A stretch of DNA of 64,000 bases from Zoogloeaceae bacterium (GCA_031277315.1 JAITMP010000040.1:1-64000); one strand, 5' to 3'; shown: positions 20,061-30,667, numbered from the stretch's first letter. Numbers and translations: made by a program. The notes: generated by a model not told the origin, from the sequence alone.

Positions 20061-22160
20061 TCAACGATCCCCGCGCGACCGCATCGGCGACTGCTGCGGG
20101 CGCGACGATTCGGAGCGCGATCCTTGCGGCCGCGATTCAAAATCGGAACGCGGCGGCGGCGCGGGACGGCTTTGCGGCATCGGCTGGCTTGGCGGCGCGG
20201 AACGCATGGCCGGGCTTTGCGCCGCCGGCGCCTGGCGCGGCGGCGGCATTTGCAAACCCTGCGGACGCTGCGGATTTTGCGAACGCGGCGCTTCGATGCG
20301 CGGCGTTTCCCTCGGCTGCATATCGGGGCCAGAGCGCGGCGGCGGACTTTGCGGAGCGGAACGCATCGCGGGTGCCGTATCGTTCCTCGGCGCAGGCGGC
20401 ATGCCGCGCGGTTGTGGCTGTGCTTGCGGCTGTACTTGCGGCGGCATGGGCGCGTTTTGCGGACGCGGCATCGTGTCACGCGGCATCGTGTCACGCGGCG
20501 TTCCCCCCGGCTGCGGCATGTCGGCATTGGAGCGCGGCGCGGGACGTTCCGGCGGCTCCTGCCGATCGGGACGCATCGCGGGCGCCTCATCGTTCCGCAA
20601 CGCGGGCGGCGCGCCGCGTGATGGCCCCTGCGGCTGCATTTGTGAATTCTGCGGATTCTGCGGACGCTGCATCTCGTCACGCGCCGGGCCACGCGGCGGC
20701 ATGGCGTCGCCGGGGCGCGGCGCGTTGCGGTTTTCGGTACGGCCTTCAGTACGGTTCTGCGGCGCGGATTCGGCATTGCGCAATGCGCCGGAGGACGGGA
20801 AACCAGCATCGCCGCGTGGCGCGCCAACGCGGGACTGCGGACGCGGCGGCATGGCATCGCGGCGCGGCGGCTGCGCCGGCGTGTAACGAACCGGCAGTTC
20901 GCCCCGCACCGGACGGCGCGCATCGGCGGGCACGGAGAAACTCGATCCGCGCACGGTGCGACGGCCAAAGTCCGCCTCCCGCACCGAGATGATTGCCCTG
21001 TTCACTCTCGTATTCCGGTAGATGTACGTGTTCTGCTGATACACCACGCGCGGGCCGCTCCAGCCGCCCCACCAGACCGCGCCGCGAAAACCCGGCCGGC
21101 CCCACCAGGGCAGCAGCGGCTCGCCCCAGCCGAGCGCCACCCAGCTCATGCCGCCGCCGCCTTCAAAGAACGCGACCAAAGCCGGCGCATAGACAAGGCG
21201 GGCGCGGCCCGGCCCGGGCGCCCAGGCCCACGATCCGCCGACGTGCACCCAGCGCCCGTAATGCGTGGTCGCCCAGCCCCAAGGCGCGACATCGACCCAG
21301 GTCCAGCCGTAATAGGCATCGGAATACCAGCGGCCGCTGCTGTACGGCGTCCAGCCGGCGGCAACGGACGGCACCCAGACCGAACCGTAGGTGTTGTCTT
21401 CGCGCCAGTTGCCGTAGCGGTCGAGATCGGCCGCGCCATACACATCGGGCGAGACGTAGCGGGCACTGGTCGAGGCGGCGTAATACTCCGAGCGGGCATC
21501 GTTCCAGCCATCCCAGGCATCCGGCGCCGGCGCGGCATGGCTATCGACGCGCGCGCCATTTTCGATCACGACTTCCTCGCCGGAAACGATGTCGCGGCTG
21601 CGGCCATCGGCCAGCGTGATGGCGGCGCGGCCATTATTGCGCACGACGATGCGCGTCTCGCCCGGACGCACCTGAATCCGGTAATAGCCCAGACCGGCGA
21701 TGGCGATGTTGACGCGCTCGGTGTCGATGCGCACCCGCTGTCCGGCGCCGCCGCCGCGCAGATCGAAAGAAACCGCGCCGGCCGCCAGACGAAATTGCAG
21801 CGCCTCCGGCTCGGTGTTTTCCAGAATCAGCCAGCTATCGGCCATCATGCGCACGAAATCGGCGCGGCCCACTTGCAGTTCGACAGTGGCGTCGCCGCCG
21901 GCGTTAATCGCGTCGCCTTCGGCGAGCGCCATGTTGATCTGCGCCGGCTCCCAACCGGCGGCGCCGGGCCGCCAGAACTGCACATCGCCCTCGGCAACGG
22001 CCAGACGCGGCGGCGTCGCCATGTCCGACGGCGCTTCAGCGTAGGTTTGCGCCAGCGCCGGAACACAGGCAAACATCGCCGCCAAAACCAACCACCCCCC
22101 CAGCCAGCCAGCCAGCCATTCCCGCCATTCCGTTGTCTTCGCGGTCACTTTCGTCGTCAT
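20061..22160 (-). CDS. FecR/DUF6600-domain exported protein with long Pro/Arg/Met-rich tail
   Basis: 699 residues. After a signal peptide (hydrophobic run WLAGWLGGWLVLAAMF, cleavage after PALAQ) comes a FecR-like domain (residues of about 50-180, LAVAEGDVQFWRPGAAGWEP to GEEVVIENGA), then a Trp/Tyr-rich DUF6600 part (YGNWREDNTYGSVWVPSVA, GRWVHVGGSWAWAPGPG). The last 270 residues are low complexity: Pro, Arg, Gln and Met in loose repeats. ATG at 22160 has AGGAGG at the right spacing. Function unknown; DUF6600 proteins are probably cell-surface or periplasmic. The signal-peptide codons contain a short tetranucleotide repeat (22095-22117). Confidence 0.88.
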   Translation of the reverse strand: MTTKVTAKTTEWREWLAGWLGGWLVLAAMFACVPALAQTYAEAPSDMATPPRLAVAEGDVQFWRPGAAGWEPAQINMALAEGDAINAGGDATVELQVGRADFVRMMADSWLILENTEPEALQFRLAAGAVSFDLRGGGAGQRVRIDTERVNIAIAGLGYYRIQVRPGETRIVVRNNGRAAITLADGRSRDIVSGEEVVIENGARVDSHAAPAPDAWDGWNDARSEYYAASTSARYVSPDVYGAADLDRYGNWREDNTYGSVWVPSVAAGWTPYSSGRWYSDAYYGWTWVDVAPWGWATTHYGRWVHVGGSWAWAPGPGRARLVYAPALVAFFEGGGGMSWVALGWGEPLLPWWGRPGFRGAVWWGGWSGPRVVYQQNTYIYRNTRVNRAIISVREADFGRRTVRGSSFSVPADARRPVRGELPVRYTPAQPPRRDAMPPRPQSRVGAPRGDAGFPSSGALRNAESAPQNRTEGRTENRNAPRPGDAMPPRGPARDEMQRPQNPQNSQMQPQGPSRGAPPALRNDEAPAMRPDRQEPPERPAPRSNADMPQPGGTPRDTMPRDTMPRPQNAPMPPQVQPQAQPQPRGMPPAPRNDTAPAMRSAPQSPPPRSGPDMQPRETPRIEAPRSQNPQRPQGLQMPPPRQAPAAQSPAMRSAPPSQPMPQSRPAPPPRSDFESRPQGSRSESSRPQQSPMRSRGDR
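22095..22117. repeat. C7 run and (AGCC)4 inside the signal-peptide codons
   Basis: CCCCCCC (22095-22101) followed by four AGCC units (22102-22117), within codons 15-22 of the DUF6600 gene. A gain or loss of one unit would shift the frame just after the start codon. Confidence 0.8.
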
Positions 22161-22519
22161 GATGATGCCTCCTGTTCTTCCCGCAACGCGGGTTCGCGCC
22201 CTGGCGCATTCCGTCGCCAGCATAGTGCGCTTCTTGCGGGGCGCGCTGCTGTTTTTATGTGTTTCCATATGTTTCCGGTGAAACACGGGCGCAGCCCCGA
22301 AAGAATCATGCGCCGGCTCTCAAGTCGACAGTTTATTCCTGAAGTTTATTCCGGCCGCCGCCGCAAACCTGTTACACTGCGCGCCGCGTTGGCCTTCCAT
22401 CAGTCTGTCTGCCGCGCGCCGCGTAATTCCGATTCAGTTCCGATTCGCGTTTTCATCCCCCGACGAGATCCCGCCAGACTGATCGCCGCCCGCGCGAGGC
22501 CGATCCAGGTATTGCATTC
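22161..22519. other. Intergenic region between DUF6600 gene and rhlE
   Basis: No gene seen. TGTTTC-CGGT-GAAACA (22269-22284) is a 6-bp inverted repeat preceded by another TGTTTCC. A TACACT at about 22372 could be the rhlE -10 box, which would give rhlE a leader of some 140 bases. No known RNA element recognised. Confidence 0.4.
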
Positions 22520-23953
22520 ATGAGCTTTTCCGCACTCGGCCTGCGTGCCGAGATTCTTCGCGCCATCGCCGCAGAAGGTTACACCGCGCCGACGCCGATT
22601 CAGGCGCAGGCGATTCCCCTCGTTCTGCAAGGCCGCGACCTGATGGCCGCCGCCCAGACCGGCACCGGCAAGACTGCCGCTTTTACTTTGCCCCTGCTCC
22701 AGTTGCTCGGCTCGCGCCCGGCGCGGGCGCGCGGCAAGCCGCGCGCGCTGGTGCTGACGCCGACGCGCGAACTGGCCGCCCAGGTCGAGGAAAGCGTGCG
22801 CGTCTACGGCCATTATCTGCCGCTCAAAACGGCGCTGGTTTTCGGCGGCGTCGGCATGGCGCCGCAGATAAAGGCGCTCAAGGCCGGCGTCGACGTTCTG
22901 GTCGCCACGCCGGGCCGCCTGCTCGATCACGTGGGCCAGAAAACAGCCGATCTGTCGGCGGTCGAAATCCTGGTGCTCGACGAAGCCGACCGCATGCTCG
23001 ACATGGGCTTCATCCATGACATCCGCAAGATTCTGGCGCTGCTGCCGAAGCAAAAGCAAAGCCTGCTGTTTTCCGCCACCTTCTCCGACGACATCCGGGC
23101 GCTGGCCGCCGGCCTGCTCAACGACCCGCAAAGCGTCGAAGTAGCGCCGCGCAACGCCGCCGCCGATCAGGTGCGGCAGCGCGTCTATCCGGTCGACAAG
23201 GCGCGCAAGCGCGATCTGCTGATCCAGTTGATCGGCGATCATCAATGGCATCAGGTGCTGGTATTCACGCGCACCAAGCACGGCGCCAACACGCTCGCCG
23301 AAAAACTCGACAAGGCCGGCATCTCCGCCGCCGCCATTCACGGCAACAAGAGCCAGAGCGCGCGCACGCGGGCGCTGGCCGACTTCAAGCGCCTGAAGCT
23401 GAACGTGCTGGTCGCCACCGACATCGCCGCCCGCGGCCTCGACATCGACCAGTTGCCGCACGTGGTGAACTTTGAACTGCCCAACGTGCCGGAAGATTAC
23501 GTGCACCGCATCGGCCGCACCGGCCGCGCCGGCGCGAGCGGGGACGCCGTCTCGCTGGTCTGCGTGGATGAGCACGGCTTGCTGCGCGACATCGAGCGCC
23601 TGCTCAAGCGCCCGATCGAAAAGATCGTGCTGCCGGGTTTCGAGCCTGACCCGCGCATCCGGCCCGAGCCAATCGAAAACGGCAAGCGTTCACAAGGGCG
23701 CGGGCAAAGACCGGCGCAGGAATACGGCAAGGGACACGCCAAGGGACACGGGAGACACAACAAGGGGCATTCACAAGGACACACGCAAGGACACGCGCAA
23801 GGACAGCATCCCGGCAGGAAAACGGCCAAGGCCGCGCCGCCGCGTCCGGGCGGGCCGTCCCGGCGCGGCGCCGACGGGCGCGGGCATTCCGGCAACGCCG
23901 CCGGCAATCCCGGCAATCCCGCCCGGCATCATTCCGGCACGCGGCACCGCTGA
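22520..23953 (+). CDS. rhlE: DEAD-box RNA helicase, RhlE-like
   Basis: 477 residues. Helicase motifs in order: Q motif ([10 protein letters not shown]), motif I AQTGTGKT (45-52), Ia [14 protein letters not shown] ([12 protein letters not shown]), [20 protein letters not shown] and [12 protein letters not shown]. From about residue 385 the tail is a basic Gly/His/Gln stretch with short repeats ([13 protein letters not shown]), as in RhlE tails that hold on to RNA. It unwinds RNA with ATP and probably helps ribosome assembly or mRNA decay. Confidence 0.95.
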   Translation: MSFSALGLRAEILRAIAAEGYTAPTPIQAQAIPLVLQGRDLMAAAQTGTGKTAAFTLPLLQLLGSRPARARGKPRALVLTPTRELAAQVEESVRVYGHYLPLKTALVFGGVGMAPQIKALKAGVDVLVATPGRLLDHVGQKTADLSAVEILVLDEADRMLDMGFIHDIRKILALLPKQKQSLLFSATFSDDIRALAAGLLNDPQSVEVAPRNAAADQVRQRVYPVDKARKRDLLIQLIGDHQWHQVLVFTRTKHGANTLAEKLDKAGISAAAIHGNKSQSARTRALADFKRLKLNVLVATDIAARGLDIDQLPHVVNFELPNVPEDYVHRIGRTGRAGASGDAVSLVCVDEHGLLRDIERLLKRPIEKIVLPGFEPDPRIRPEPIENGKRSQGRGQRPAQEYGKGHAKGHGRHNKGHSQGHTQGHAQGQHPGRKTAKAAPPRPGGPSRRGADGRGHSGNAAGNPGNPARHHSGTRHR

Positions 23954-24014
23954 AAAGCGCCGCGCCTTCCCATCGGCATCAAAACGTCCTAGAGTGCGGG
24001 CTGACGACCGGATA

Positions 24015-24638
24015 ATGGAACACATGGAAGTCGCCGCCCCGCCCGCCACCATCCGCATCCTCGACGCCAGCGAGCGCGAGAGGATCGAAACCTTTTTCCT
24101 CGAAGAACTCGACGACGTCGCGCTCTACTGGCGTTTCTTCCGCACCATGACGCCCCTGACCGTGCGCGCCTACGTCACGCAGATGCGCTTCGGCGACGGC
24201 TGCGTCGTCTTCGGCGCCTTCGACGGCGAGCGGCTCATCGGCGTGGCCGAACTCTCCGCCATTCCCAACAGCGAAGCGTGCGCCGAAAACTGCCCCGCCG
24301 CATCGGCCTGCGCCGAACTCGGCGTCGCCGTATCCAACCAATTGCGCCACAAGGGTCTGGGCCGCGCGCTGCTCGACTACCTGCTGCGCCACGGCTGGAC
24401 GCACGGACTGACGCGCATCCAGCTCTCCACCCTGCGCGACAACGGCCCCATGCTCGCCCTCGCCAAACGGCTCGGCTTCGAGGAAGTGCGCCAGGAGCCG
24501 GATGAAATCGTCATGCACATCCTGCGCCCCGCCGACTGGCCCGTGCCGATCCCCCTGCGCCCGCGAACCGCGATGGCCATCCCGCCCGACCGCCCCATCG
24601 CCTGCACCGCCATAGTCACCAATATCCGCTGCAAGTAA
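24015..24638 (+). CDS. GNAT family N-acetyltransferase
   Basis: 207 residues. The acetyl-CoA site of the GNAT fold is visible as ELGVAVSNQLRHKGLGRALL (Q/R-x-x-G-x-G pattern) followed by IQLSTLRDNGPMLALAKRLG and the family's final strand GFEEV. Three Cys lie just before it (ACAENCPAASACAE). The substrate cannot be told. ATG at 24015 lacks a strong ribosome site and a second Met lies three codons on. It starts 61 bases after rhlE and may share its transcript. Confidence 0.85.
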   Translation: MEHMEVAAPPATIRILDASERERIETFFLEELDDVALYWRFFRTMTPLTVRAYVTQMRFGDGCVVFGAFDGERLIGVAELSAIPNSEACAENCPAASACAELGVAVSNQLRHKGLGRALLDYLLRHGWTHGLTRIQLSTLRDNGPMLALAKRLGFEEVRQEPDEIVMHILRPADWPVPIPLRPRTAMAIPPDRPIACTAIVTNIRCK

Positions 24639-24654
24639 TCGACTTGCAGATAAA

Positions 24655-24817
24655 CGCTGGGATTCCACTTCGTTCCATCCCAGCCTACGTCGCTCGGTAG
24701 GTTGGCGCTGAGCGAAGCGAAGCCCAACACCCGGAGCCGTTGTCATTCCGCGCGAAGTCGCGGAATCCATATGGCGGTGGATTCTGCGACTCCGCTTCGC
24801 TCCGTGCAGAATGACAA
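24655..24817. repeat. Composite of dispersed repeats, families A and C
   Basis: 24655-24688 is an A-like unit (GCTGGGATTCCACTTCG...), 24697-24728 a family A copy, 24740-24768 and 24780-24817 two family C palindromes (TGTCATTCC... and ...CAGAATGACAA). The whole 427-base gap 24639-25065 holds no gene; from 24818 to 25040 I see nothing distinctive. Confidence 0.8.
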
Positions 24818-25065
24818 TCTCGCTCGCTTGCGGGAGAGCGCCCCCGATCGGGTCGAGGGCAGGCTCTGCCCCCGGCTTCATCGGGGGGCCGGGGGAGAGG
24901 GCAAGCCGGGCGTTGCCTGCACGCAACGTTAACCTGCCGCGCCACGACAAAAAAACATGACAAATCCTGTCAGTTGGATTATCTTGCCGAAGTCCCGCTT
25001 TTTCCCGCGCAACAGAAAAGAAATAGCGCGGCTTTTCAACACCATTGAAGCAAGAGGAGAAACGC

Positions 25066-25122
25066 ATGAAACGCTTTTGTAATCAAGCAGTTAGTCCCCC
25101 CTCCCCCCCCCGCATGATCTAA
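25066..25122 (+). other. Leader ORF with strong ribosome site and poly-C tract (out-of-frame start of the outer-membrane protein)
   Basis: AAGAGGAGA lies 5 bases before ATG at 25066. The frame reads MKRFCNQAVSPPSPPRMI and stops at 25120-25122. Bases 25096-25111 are C6-T-C9. The frame of the downstream barrel protein is open from 25095 through this tract, so one extra C (or two fewer) would join this start to the protein and give about 238 residues. Confidence 0.75.
25096..25111 (+). repeat. C6-T-C9 homopolymer tract
   Basis: Six C, one T and nine C between a strong ATG and the signal peptide of an outer-membrane protein. Tracts of this length are prone to slipped-strand change. Confidence 0.9.
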
Positions 25123-25160
25123 GCCCTTGTAATCATTCCGCTTTTCCGCTTCTCCGGCGC

Positions 25161-25781
25161 GTGTTGCCGGTCGCAAGCGCGTTGCTTGTCTTCTCCCTCG
25201 TTTCCCCCGCAAATGCCGCCGATGTCGGCGACTGGACCGGTTTGCATGTCGGCGGCAACATCGGCTATGGCTGGGGCGATTATTCCGATTCCGTGTTACA
25301 GGCATCGGATGTGGATGGCAGTTTGGCCGGCGCGCAGATCGGTTACGACTGGCAGCTCGGACAAAACCACAACATCGTGCTCGGCGTCGAGGCCGATTTC
25401 AATTGGAGCGATATGCAGGACACTCTCAAGTCTCGGTACCCCCAGTACGATCTATTCGCCATCGGCGGTAACGGTGCTTTAGTGTCAATAAACGACACGT
25501 CCATTGATCTCGATTGGCTCAGCACAGTACGTTTGCGCGCGGGCGTTCTGCCCCGGCCCGACTGGTTGATCTATGCTACCGGTGGGTTTGCCTTCGGTAA
25601 CGTTAAGTATGCCAACTTCGGGTCGAGCAGAGGTGCGGGCTGGACGCTCGGCACTGGCACGGAATGGAAGTTCGCCCCCCAGTGGAGCGCCAAGGCCGAA
25701 TACCTGTATTTCGATCTCGGTAACACGGGGATTGACTTCGACGGGCATATTCTGCGCGTGGGCGTGAATTACCACTTCTAG
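25161..25781 (+). CDS. Outer-membrane beta-barrel protein, Omp25/31-like; probably phase variable
   Basis: 206 residues from the first in-frame GTG. Residues 1-20 are a hydrophobic signal core ending SPANA-AD. The mature part has alternating-residue strands of an 8-stranded barrel: WTGLHVGGNIGYGWGDY at the start, LAGAQIGYDWQLGQN, LRAGVLPRPDWLIYATGG, WSAKAEYLYFDLG and the terminal LRVGVNYHF with its final Phe, the signal for barrel insertion. GTG at 25161 has no ribosome site, and a signal peptide from it would lack positive charge; the upstream in-frame codons supply Arg-Arg (PLLRR). Translation therefore probably begins at 25066 after a frame change in the poly-C tract. Confidence 0.8.
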   Translation: MLPVASALLVFSLVSPANAADVGDWTGLHVGGNIGYGWGDYSDSVLQASDVDGSLAGAQIGYDWQLGQNHNIVLGVEADFNWSDMQDTLKSRYPQYDLFAIGGNGALVSINDTSIDLDWLSTVRLRAGVLPRPDWLIYATGGFAFGNVKYANFGSSRGAGWTLGTGTEWKFAPQWSAKAEYLYFDLGNTGIDFDGHILRVGVNYHF

Positions 25782-25827
25782 ACGCGGCATCCCATCCCAA
25801 ACCCGCCCGGTGCCGGCTTTGCACAGC

Positions 25828-25962
25828 GAGTAGGCTGGGTTGAGCGCAGCGAAACCCAGCTTCGGCATGCTGGGATTCCACTTCGTTCTATCCCAGCCTA
25901 CGCCCTTCGTTCCATCCCAGCCTACGTCGCTCGATAGCTTGGCGCTGAGCGGCGAAGCCCAA
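25828..25962. repeat. Composite of dispersed family A repeats
   Basis: Three to four A-type units in a row: AGGCTGGGTTGAGCGCAGCG..., GCTGGGATTCCACTTCGTTC..., a shortened unit, and ATAGCTTGGCGCTGAGCGG...CCCAAC. They sit between the barrel gene and the end of ubiA, which are convergent, and may end both transcripts. Confidence 0.85.
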
Positions 25963-25985
25963 CAACAACGTTCGACTTCCACGCC

Positions 25986-26879
25986 TCAAAAAACCGGCCA
26001 GCGGCCCGAGCGCAGGGCGTAGTCGGCGAAGAGGCCGGCGAAGATCACCGCGCCGACCCAGTTGTTGTCCATGAAGGCGCGAAAGCACGGCATGCGTTCG
26101 CGGTGGCGGATCCAGAAGTAGTGGCGCAGCATCATGCCGCCCGCCGCCGCCAGGCCGGCGTAGAAGAAAATTCCGCGCCCCGCCTGCGCGCCGACCCAGG
26201 CGAGGATGGCCAGCATCATGGCGTAGCAGAACATCACCGCCGCGACATCGAAGCGGCCAAAGGTGATGGCGGAGGTCTTGATGCCGATTTTCAGATCGTC
26301 GTCGCGGTCTACCATCGCGTAGCAGGTGTCGTAGCCGATGGCCCAGAAAATATTCGCCGCCAGCATCACCCAAGCCAGCGGCGGCACGGTGTGGACTTGC
26401 GCCGCGAAAGCCATCGGGATGCCGAAGCCGAAGGCGACGCCGAGATAAGCCTGCGGGATGGCGAGAAAGCGTTTCGTGAGGGGATAGGTCAGCGCCAGAA
26501 ACACCGCCACCAGCGAGAGCAGCCAGACCAGTTTGTGCAGCGGCAGGATGAGCAGAAACGCGCCCAGCGTGACGCCGGCGGCGAGCAGCAGCGATTCGCG
26601 TTCCGAGACGATGCCGGCGGCGAGCGGCCGCTCCCGCGTGCGCTCGACGTGCGGGTCGAAGTTGCGGTCGGCATAGTCGTTCATCACCACGCCGGCCGAG
26701 CGCATCAGCAATGAGCCGAAGGCGAAGATCCAGACCATGAACAGGCTCGGCTGCCCTTCCGCCGCGACCCACAGCGCCCACATCGTCGGCCACAGCAAAA
26801 GCAGTGTGCCGATCGGCTTGTCGAGCCGCATCAGGCGTTCGTAGGCGTCAATGCGCTGGCGCAGGGTGAGTCCGGGCAT
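25986..26879 (-). CDS. ubiA: 4-hydroxybenzoate octaprenyltransferase UbiA
   Basis: 297 residues, about eight membrane segments. The two Asp-rich prenyl-diphosphate sites are [15 protein letters not shown] and [19 protein letters not shown]. It joins the polyprenyl chain to 4-hydroxybenzoate in the inner membrane, the step before UbiD. ATG at 26879; the gene starts 10 bases after the recG stop and may be translated with it. Confidence 0.97.
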   Translation of the reverse strand: MPGLTLRQRIDAYERLMRLDKPIGTLLLLWPTMWALWVAAEGQPSLFMVWIFAFGSLLMRSAGVVMNDYADRNFDPHVERTRERPLAAGIVSERESLLLAAGVTLGAFLLILPLHKLVWLLSLVAVFLALTYPLTKRFLAIPQAYLGVAFGFGIPMAFAAQVHTVPPLAWVMLAANIFWAIGYDTCYAMVDRDDDLKIGIKTSAITFGRFDVAAVMFCYAMMLAILAWVGAQAGRGIFFYAGLAAAGGMMLRHYFWIRHRERMPCFRAFMDNNWVGAVIFAGLFADYALRSGRWPVF

Positions 26880-26888
26880 GGGGGGATT

Positions 26889-28946
26889 TTATACCTTCAA
26901 CAGCTCGCGCCGGCTGCCCAGCCAGCGCGCGACGTGGCGCTCGGCGGCGTCAGGAAACGCCCGCAGCATGCGCTCGGCGGTTTCGCGGGCGGCGTCGAGC
27001 AGATCGGCGTCCGCTTCCAGATCAGCGAAGCGCAGCAGCGGCACGCCGCTTTGGCGGCTGCCGAGAAATTCGCCGGGGCCGCGCAGGCGCAAATCCTCGC
27101 GCGCAATCTCGAAGCCGTCGGCGCTTTCGTAGATGATTTTCAGGCGCGCCCGCGCCGCCTCGCCGAGCGGAGCGGCGTAGAGCAGGATGCACACCGAATC
27201 GTCGGCGCCGCGACCGACGCGGCCGCGCAACTGGTGCAGTTGCGAGAGGCCGAAACGCTCAGCGCATTCGATCACCATCAGCGAGGCATTCGGCACGTCG
27301 ACGCCGACCTCGATCACCGTGGTGGCGACGAGAAGCTGAATGTCACCGGCGACGAAGCCGTCCATCACCCGCGCTTTCTCGTCGGCTTTCAGGCGGCCAT
27401 GCACCAGACCGATGTTCAATTCCGGCAGGGCGGCGCGCAGCCGCTCGAAGGTGTCCGTCGCCGCCTGCAATTGCAGTTTCTGGCCGCCCCCGCCGGCGCC
27501 GGTTTCCTCGATCAGCGGACATACCCAATACGCCTGACGGCCCTGCGCGCAGGCATCGCGGATGCGGGCGATCACCTCGTCGCGGCGCGCTTCCGCCACC
27601 AGCTTGGTCAGCACCGGCTTGCGGCCCGGCGGCAGCGCGTCGATCACCGATACGTCGAGATCGGCGTAGTAGCTCATCGCCAGCGTGCGCGGAATCGGCG
27701 TCGCCGACATCATAAGCTGATGCGGATTGGCGCCCTTCTCGCGCAAGGTCAGCCGCTGGCGGACGCCAAAACGGTGCTGCTCGTCGATGATCGCCAGCCC
27801 GAGACAGTGAAAATCCACCGTTTCCTCGATCAGCGCGTGCGTGCCGATGGCGAGCGGCAAGCGGCCGCAGGCGACCGCTTCCGCCATCGCCGCTTTCTCT
27901 CTTTTCTTCAGGCTGCCGGAGAACCAGCCGATCTCCAGCCCCAGCGGCGCCAGCCACTGCGAGAGCTTGCGCCAATGCTGCTCGGCGAGAATTTCCGTCG
28001 GCGCCATCAGCGTCGCCTGATAGCCGTTCTCCACCGCTTGCAGCATGGCGAGGGCGGCGACAATGGTTTTGCCGCTGCCGACATCGCCCTGCAACAGACG
28101 CTGCATCGGATACGGCTGGCCCAGGTCGCGCCCGATTTCTCCCCACACCCGCCGTTGCGCGGCGGTGAGTTGAAAGGGCAGCGCGGCGAGCAGTTTTTTC
28201 GTCAGCGCGCCGCGCGCCGGCAGCGGCGGCGCCGTCTTGGCGCGGCGCGCTTCATGGGCGCGGCGCAGCGAAATCTGCTGGGCCAGCAACTCGTCAAACT
28301 TGATGCGCCGCCAGGCCGGATGCGCGCGATCCACCAGATCGGCGAGCGCAATATCCGGCGTCGGGTGATGCAGCAGCCGCACGCTGTCGGCGAAGGGCGC
28401 CAGCTTGAGCTGTTTACGCAGCGGCTCGGGCAGGGTTTCACTCAGATCGGCCTGTTCCAGCGCGAGGCCGATGCACTTGCGCAAGGCGAGTTGCGACAAG
28501 CCGGCCGTGGCCGGATAGACCGGCGTCATGGCCTGCGCCAGCGTCTCGCCCGCACCGACCAGACGGTAGCGCGGATGCACCATCTCATCGCCGAGAAAAC
28601 CGCCGCGCGGCTCGCCGAAAATCCGCAAGCAGACGCCGGGCGCAAGCTGCTTCAACTGACTGCCGTAGAAGTTGAGAAAGCGCAACGCCAGTTCGCCGCT
28701 GGCGTCGCGCACACGCGCCACCAGTTGGCGGCGCGGACGGTACTGCACGGAAGCCTCGACCACCCGCGCCTCGATCTGCGCCGGCACGCCGGGCCGCAGA
28801 TCGGCGATGGCGGTCAGGCGCGTCTCGTCCTCGTAGCGCAGCGGCAGATGCAGCGCCAGATCGTCCAGCGTGCGCAGCCCGATCCGGGCCAGCTTCGCCG
28901 CCGTGGCCGGCGTCGCCAGCGTGGTCAGCGCCGGCGCCGCGCTCAC
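26889..28946 (-). CDS. recG: ATP-dependent DNA helicase RecG
   Basis: 685 residues. An N-terminal wedge/OB domain (residues of about 50-150) is followed by the superfamily 2 helicase motor: GDVGSGKT (287-294), [19 protein letters not shown], and the C-terminal QLRGRVGRG with the TRG-type end. RecG remodels stalled forks and branched DNA. The start is GTG, overlapping the ridA stop as GTGA. A ridA-recG-ubiA transcript is likely. Confidence 0.97.
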   Translation of the reverse strand: MSAAPALTTLATPATAAKLARIGLRTLDDLALHLPLRYEDETRLTAIADLRPGVPAQIEARVVEASVQYRPRRQLVARVRDASGELALRFLNFYGSQLKQLAPGVCLRIFGEPRGGFLGDEMVHPRYRLVGAGETLAQAMTPVYPATAGLSQLALRKCIGLALEQADLSETLPEPLRKQLKLAPFADSVRLLHHPTPDIALADLVDRAHPAWRRIKFDELLAQQISLRRAHEARRAKTAPPLPARGALTKKLLAALPFQLTAAQRRVWGEIGRDLGQPYPMQRLLQGDVGSGKTIVAALAMLQAVENGYQATLMAPTEILAEQHWRKLSQWLAPLGLEIGWFSGSLKKREKAAMAEAVACGRLPLAIGTHALIEETVDFHCLGLAIIDEQHRFGVRQRLTLREKGANPHQLMMSATPIPRTLAMSYYADLDVSVIDALPPGRKPVLTKLVAEARRDEVIARIRDACAQGRQAYWVCPLIEETGAGGGGQKLQLQAATDTFERLRAALPELNIGLVHGRLKADEKARVMDGFVAGDIQLLVATTVIEVGVDVPNASLMVIECAERFGLSQLHQLRGRVGRGADDSVCILLYAAPLGEAARARLKIIYESADGFEIAREDLRLRGPGEFLGSRQSGVPLLRFADLEADADLLDAARETAERMLRAFPDAAERHVARWLGSRRELLKV

Positions 28947-29326
28947 GCCAGCACGAGCACCGCGTCGATCTCGACCAGCGCGCCGCGCGGCAGCGCCGCC
29001 ACCTGCACCGTGGCGCGGGCCGGATAAGGCGGGCTGAAAACCTGCGCCATCGCGTCATTCACCTTGGCGAAGTGGGCGAGATCGGTGAGATAGATGTTTA
29101 CCTTCACGGCATCGGCGAGCGCGCCGCCCGCCGCCGCCGCGACAGCCTTCAGATTGTCGAAAACGCGCGCGATCTGCGCGTCGATCCCCTCCGCCATCTG
29201 CATGGTGGCCGGATCAAGACCGATCTGGCCGGAAAGATAAACCGCGCTGCCGCTCCGCACGGCCTGCGAATAAGGGCCGATGGCGGCAGGCGCGTCGGCG
29301 CTGGCAATGATGGTCTTCTTGCTCAT
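28943..29326 (-). CDS. ridA: Enamine/imine deaminase RidA
   Basis: 127 residues of the YjgF/YER057c/UK114 family: [20 protein letters not shown] at the start and [20 protein letters not shown] with the catalytic Arg near residue 105. RidA trimers clear reactive 2-aminoacrylate. ATG at 29326 is chosen over an open 15-codon extension because the family starts here. Confidence 0.96.
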   Translation of the reverse strand: MSKKTIIASADAPAAIGPYSQAVRSGSAVYLSGQIGLDPATMQMAEGIDAQIARVFDNLKAVAAAAGGALADAVKVNIYLTDLAHFAKVNDAMAQVFSPPYPARATVQVAALPRGALVEIDAVLVLA

Positions 29327-29366
29327 GGGCGGCTCCCGGTTTCCGTTACGGATTCCATTATGCCAG

Positions 29367-29413
29367 CCCATCCCCGTCCCGGCCTTCCCGCCGCGCTTTC
29401 GCGGCGATGAACG
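29367..29413. repeat. Dispersed repeat, family D
   Basis: CCCATCCCCGTCCCGGCCTT followed by CCGCGCTTTCGCGGCGATG, with a GCG-CTTT-CGC fold. The opposite-strand copy is at 40069-40098. It lies between ridA and the thiolase gene. Confidence 0.7.
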
Positions 29414-29450
29414 CTTGATGTTGTCGGGCGTCGCCGCGTTTAGCGCCGAC

Positions 29451-30653
29451 CTACGCCACCGACTCGAACAGCGCCGCTGCGCCCATGCCGGTGCCGACGC
29501 ACATGGTTACCATGCCGTACTTTGCTTCGCCACGCTGCATGGCGGCCATGATGGTGGCGGTGCGGATGGCGCCGGTGGCGCCGAGCGGATGGCCGAGGGC
29601 GATGGCGCCGCCGAGCGGGTTTACTTTTTGCGGGTCGAGCGCGAGCGAGCGCGTGACGGCGAGCGCCTGAGCGGCGAAGGCTTCGTTGAGTTCGATCCAG
29701 TCCACTTCGTTCTGCCGCACGCCGGCCTGTTTCAGCACGCGCGGGATGGCTTCAATCGGGCCGATGCCCATGATCTGCGGCGGCACGCCGGCGACGGCGT
29801 AGCCGCGAAAGCGGGCGATCGGTTTGAGGTTGAATTGCGTGAGGATTTTTTCCGAAACCAGCAGCACGGCGCTGGCGCCGTCGGACATCTGCGAGGCGTT
29901 GCCGGCGGTGACGGTTCCTTTGGCGGCGAACACCGGCCGCAGTTTGGCGAGGCGCTCGGGCGTGCTGTCGCGGCGCGGCCCTTCGTCGTTTTCGATCACG
30001 CGCTCGACGATTTTGACGGCGCCGCTGCCGAAATCGGGCAGGTGGTCATGCGCCGTGTAGGGGGAAATCTCGGCGCGGAACTTGCCTGCGGCGATGGCGG
30101 CGGCGGCCTTGCTGTGGCTGGCGGCGGCGAAGGCGTCCTGATCCTCGCGGCTAACATGCCATTCGGCTGCGACCTTTTCGGCGGTGAGGCCCATGCCGTA
30201 GGCGATGCCGACATTTTCGTCGCGCGCGAAAATCGCCGGATTGAGGGAAACCTTGTTGCCCATCATCTGCGGCATGCAGCTCATGCTCTCGACGCCGGCA
30301 GCGAGCATGACATCGGCTTCGCCGAGACGGATGCGGTCGGCGGCAAGCGCCACGGCCTGTACGCCGGAGGCGCAAAAGCGGTTGATGGTCATGCCCGGCA
30401 CGCTGTCGGGCAGGCCGGCCAGCAGCAGGCCGATGCGGGCGACGTTCATGCCCTGCTCGGCTTCCGGCATGGCGCAGCCGGCGATGACGTCGCCGATCAG
30501 CCGGGGATCGAGGCCGGGCGCGCGCGCCATGACGTTTCGGATGACATGCGCCAGCATGTCGTCGGGACGCACGGCGCGCAGCGCGCCATGAATCTTGCCG
30601 ACCGGGGTGCGGGTGGCGGCGACGATGTAGGCATCCTGCGCTTGTTTGCTCAC
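29451..30653 (-). CDS. Acetyl-CoA acyltransferase (thiolase), FadA-like
   Basis: 400 residues. Nucleophile Cys91 (NRFCASG), the acyl-binding [10 protein letters not shown] block and the C-terminal GHPLGATGA with CVGTGMGAA holding the second Cys. It cleaves 3-ketoacyl-CoA to acetyl-CoA and a shortened acyl-CoA. GTG start with AAGGAGAG upstream. It is the last gene of the beta-oxidation operon, 15 bases after the FadN-like gene, with which it would form a complete cycle. Confidence 0.95.
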   Translation of the reverse strand: MSKQAQDAYIVAATRTPVGKIHGALRAVRPDDMLAHVIRNVMARAPGLDPRLIGDVIAGCAMPEAEQGMNVARIGLLLAGLPDSVPGMTINRFCASGVQAVALAADRIRLGEADVMLAAGVESMSCMPQMMGNKVSLNPAIFARDENVGIAYGMGLTAEKVAAEWHVSREDQDAFAAASHSKAAAAIAAGKFRAEISPYTAHDHLPDFGSGAVKIVERVIENDEGPRRDSTPERLAKLRPVFAAKGTVTAGNASQMSDGASAVLLVSEKILTQFNLKPIARFRGYAVAGVPPQIMGIGPIEAIPRVLKQAGVRQNEVDWIELNEAFAAQALAVTRSLALDPQKVNPLGGAIALGHPLGATGAIRTATIMAAMQRGEAKYGMVTMCVGTGMGAAALFESVA

Positions 30654-30667
30654 GTTCGCTCTCCTTC

